A stretch of DNA of 64,000 nucleotides, taken from NCBI RefSeq assembly GCF_022024115.1, contig NZ_CP091792.1:2852001-2916000 (forward strand). The letters are read 5' to 3'. Positions 60,872-64,000 of this stretch are shown here, one piece after another (within the stretch, counting starts at the first letter, position 1; every line of letters starts with the position of its first letter). The translations under genes and the position numbers were made by a program. A model generated the notes under the pieces. The model was not told the origin of the DNA. It worked only from the letters and a program-made list of their open reading frames with translations, and searched no databases. Origin of the DNA: Prevotella communis. Lineage in GTDB: Bacteria; Bacteroidota; Bacteroidia; Bacteroidales; Bacteroidaceae.

Positions 60872-62399
<1,528 letters not shown>

Positions 62400-62629
62400 T
62401 GTAAAATTTGTATCTTTAAAGTTTTGGTAAAGCAGGAAATACTGCTTTCACAATCTTTTTATATCTGTCTCAGAACGACTATCCAGTATCAAGTTAAGAA
62501 TTAAACGGTTTGTTTCTTCTACCCAAGAGCATTTCTGCTCTCGCTTCTTGTACTACTTCTGTCTATGTAAATCTTTCAAAGAACTCTTTCCTATTTCGCT
62601 TGTCAGGAGGTGTTCCTGATTTGCGGGTG

Positions 62630-62660
62630 CAAAGGTACGACTTTTTTCTGAACCACCAAA
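62630..62660 (-). promoter_or_regulatory. rrnP: rrn operon promoter
   Basis: Leftward TTTG (62660-62657), 19 bases, TACCTTTG (62637-62630). It lies about 230 bp upstream of 16S, leaving a leader with no gene (62400-62629). Confidence 0.7.
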
Positions 62661-62754
62661 ACTTTTCCTATAAAAAATCACTTTTTTCATGCATTTTTTA
62701 TGCGCTCTTGATTTATATCAATACACAAAACAACCTTCACCTTATTATATATTA

Positions 62755-62946
62755 TATAGGGAGAGCTGTTTTTACACAGAAGGCCATCTGCAAGACGGCA
62801 CACCTAACGAACGCCTGCTGGCTCATTATATCTTGGCTCGCACATATGTTGCTATGGACGATGTGCCACAAGCTATAGAGGAACTTCAAAAGGCAACCGC
62901 AATGTCCGGCTCATCAAGGGGAACCCGAGAAATTCGACAACTTATT
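62755..62946 (+). pseudogene. Remnant of a TPR protein gene
   Basis: In one frame the sequence reads YTEGHLQDGTPNERLLAHYI followed by LARTYVAMDDVPQAIEELQK, a well-formed TPR stretch. It has no plausible start: the upstream part (62689-62754) is AT-rich and unlike it. The frame soon runs into low-quality sequence and a stop at 63039. It looks like a fragment of a TPR sensor or regulator gene left beside the rrn promoter. Confidence 0.5.
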
Positions 62947-63056
62947 GCAAGAACAGAACTAAGACACAATCCATTGATAACAAACAGTTTACACTTGTTT
63001 GTTTATTGTCTGTTTATTCATTGTTTATTGAATATTTAATCTTTCCAGCGTTAAAG

Positions 63057-63088
63057 TTTGGCAGTGAACCTAAAAATAACTACTTTTG
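63057..63088 (+). promoter_or_regulatory. Promoter of the small secreted protein gene
   Basis: TTTG (63057-63060), 20 bases, TACTTTTG (63081-63088), 37 bp before the ATG. Confidence 0.7.
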
Positions 63089-63125
63089 CAACATGAATAT
63101 CAACTAGAAACTTAAAACAAACATT

Positions 63126-63632
63126 ATGAAAAAAATTATTCTTATGATGACAGTAGCGCTTATGAGTGCTATGCAAGTGAACGCCCAAGAAAAAATATCT
63201 GAAAAAGCCCTCGTTGGTGCATGGATGATGGATTCTATGATTTTTGACAACGGAAACATCATTGTTTGGGGGCTGAAAAGAGGCTACCGCCAATTCAAAT
63301 ATTACGGTCCCAACGGAGAATATGCAGCTGCAGGAATCTCAATAACAAAGACAAGCAGTGGAACAACCGGTCTATCGATTGAGCCTCAAGAGTATGGGGT
63401 GTACACTTTTAAAGACGGTTGGTACTCTGAGATGGGACGAGAAGCCACCAACGACGGAATGAAACTCACAGACAAGACCACCTTCAAAGGAAGATATCAG
63501 AATCATCTGGACGTATGGAAAAGAGCCCATCTCTCTAAAAAGACAGTAAAATACATTGTTGACTGCTGCAAAAAGGATACCATACCAACCAATGTTGAGC
63601 AAGATGTTTTGAAGGAAATGTTTAGCAAATAA
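63126..63632 (+). CDS. Secreted hypothetical protein (lipocalin-like, DUF4488-type)
   Basis: A 168-residue protein with a signal peptide (1-20, ending VNAQ). The mature part begins KALVGAWMMDSMIFDNGNII, then RQFKYYGPNGEYA, the GxW and following strands seen in small Bacteroidetes lipocalin-like proteins. A Cys pair in VDCCKKD could form a disulphide. The function is unknown; family placement is tentative. Confidence 0.65.
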   Translation: MKKIILMMTVALMSAMQVNAQEKISEKALVGAWMMDSMIFDNGNIIVWGLKRGYRQFKYYGPNGEYAAAGISITKTSSGTTGLSIEPQEYGVYTFKDGWYSEMGREATNDGMKLTDKTTFKGRYQNHLDVWKRAHLSKKTVKYIVDCCKKDTIPTNVEQDVLKEMFSK

Positions 63633-63715
63633 AACTTGCGGATATACAACTATTAAGCACCAATATGAGACAGGTGCCAGTCCCCGACCGACTACGGATT
63701 GAGATATATCTTCGC

Positions 63716-64000
63716 TCAAATCCGTTGCTCACTCTGATAGCGTGCCAGCAAGTCTGCCTCTTGCTGGCGCGTTTTTTCCATAAACTGGCGATAGGTGTCG
63801 CTTTCCGGATGGAAAGGACGGTGGCCCAAAGCCTCCTTGATAGGTTTCCACTCTTGCAGGAACTGCTTGGCGCGCGGACTGAAATAAGCCTCAACAAACC
63901 GCTGCCAGATATACTCTACCGCCTGATCAGACGGATGAAGCATGTCGGGCTGATAGAAACGATAGTCGCGCAGCTCATCGAGGACAATTTCATAAGCAGG
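63716..64000 (-). CDS. GSCFA-domain protein, C-terminal part
   Basis: An open frame enters from the right edge and ends at 63716. It reads PAYEIVLDELRDYRFYQPDM followed by LHPSDQAVEYIWQRF, the conserved C-terminal block of GSCFA proteins (SGNH-hydrolase-like, named for an N-terminal motif outside this window). Family members may be acyl-esterases; the role is unknown. The ATG at 63943 is internal, not the gene start. Confidence 0.8.
   Translation of the reverse strand, partial: PAYEIVLDELRDYRFYQPDMLHPSDQAVEYIWQRFVEAYFSPRAKQFLQEWKPIKEALGHRPFHPESDTYRQFMEKTRQQEADLLARYQSEQRI

Overview
The window looks like a chromosomal segment of a Bacteroidales bacterium close to Prevotella. The evidence is the 16S sequence, the FGAM synthase and MurF-alanine racemase fusions typical of the phylum, secreted pectin enzymes, and many promoters of the Bacteroidetes form TTTG-N19..21-TAnnTTTG with almost no Shine-Dalgarno sequences. 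Genus is an inference; no search was run.

Layout. 1-9.7 kb: transport and metabolism. An AGCS amino-acid symporter and a nitroreductase face a leftward uronate operon (orphan PTS-type IIC permease, exported-looking KduI, ExuT-like carrier). That operon is interrupted by a GxxExxY gene carried between 41-42 bp inverted repeats. The MurF-Alr fusion follows. 9.8-15.8 kb: purL, a split chromate transporter and a GH43 arabinanase. 15.8-26.1 kb: repeat-rich accessory DNA. It has a REP-associated-type Y1 transposase with an extra Rossmann-like domain, two exact copies of a 103-bp hairpin repeat, three copies of a different repeat of about 237 bp sitting at gene 3' ends, ftsZ, a histidine kinase/NCS2 permease pair, a HEPN-MNT toxin-antitoxin pair, an ADP-ribosylglycohydrolase and a possible nuclease toxin.

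26.1-37.9 kb: a seven-gene leftward defence island in transcription order: WYL regulator, YhcG-type PD-(D/E)XK nuclease, a protein joining a degenerate HsdM-like methyltransferase and HsdS-like target-recognition region to a histidine kinase, its response regulator, then hsdM, hsdS, hsdR. The methyltransferase-kinase plus regulator is the best candidate for an undescribed system. An identical 20-mer lies upstream of the kinase gene and in the leader of the hsdMSR transcript, which suggests joint control. 37.9-39.1 kb: about 1.2 kb of non-coding DNA built from nested inverted repeats, including a G-quadruplex motif.

39.1-57.1 kb: an outer-membrane barrel protein, a PL1-type pectate lyase, era, a CE1-type esterase, the yceD-rpmF-fabH operon, a histidine kinase, a four-gene membrane/headgroup operon (nucleotidyltransferase, aminotransferase, CDP-alcohol transferase lacking its last aspartate, and a flippase-like membrane protein fused to a clostripain peptidase), a TPR histidine kinase and a PL9-type lyase. 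57.1-62.7 kb: a complete leftward rrn operon (16S, tRNA-Ile, tRNA-Ala, 23S, 5S) with promoter and terminator. The end holds a TPR gene remnant, a small secreted protein and the C-terminus of a GSCFA protein.

Pectin-related functions (GH43, PL1, PL9, CE1, KduI, ExuT) are scattered rather than grouped in one SusC/D locus.
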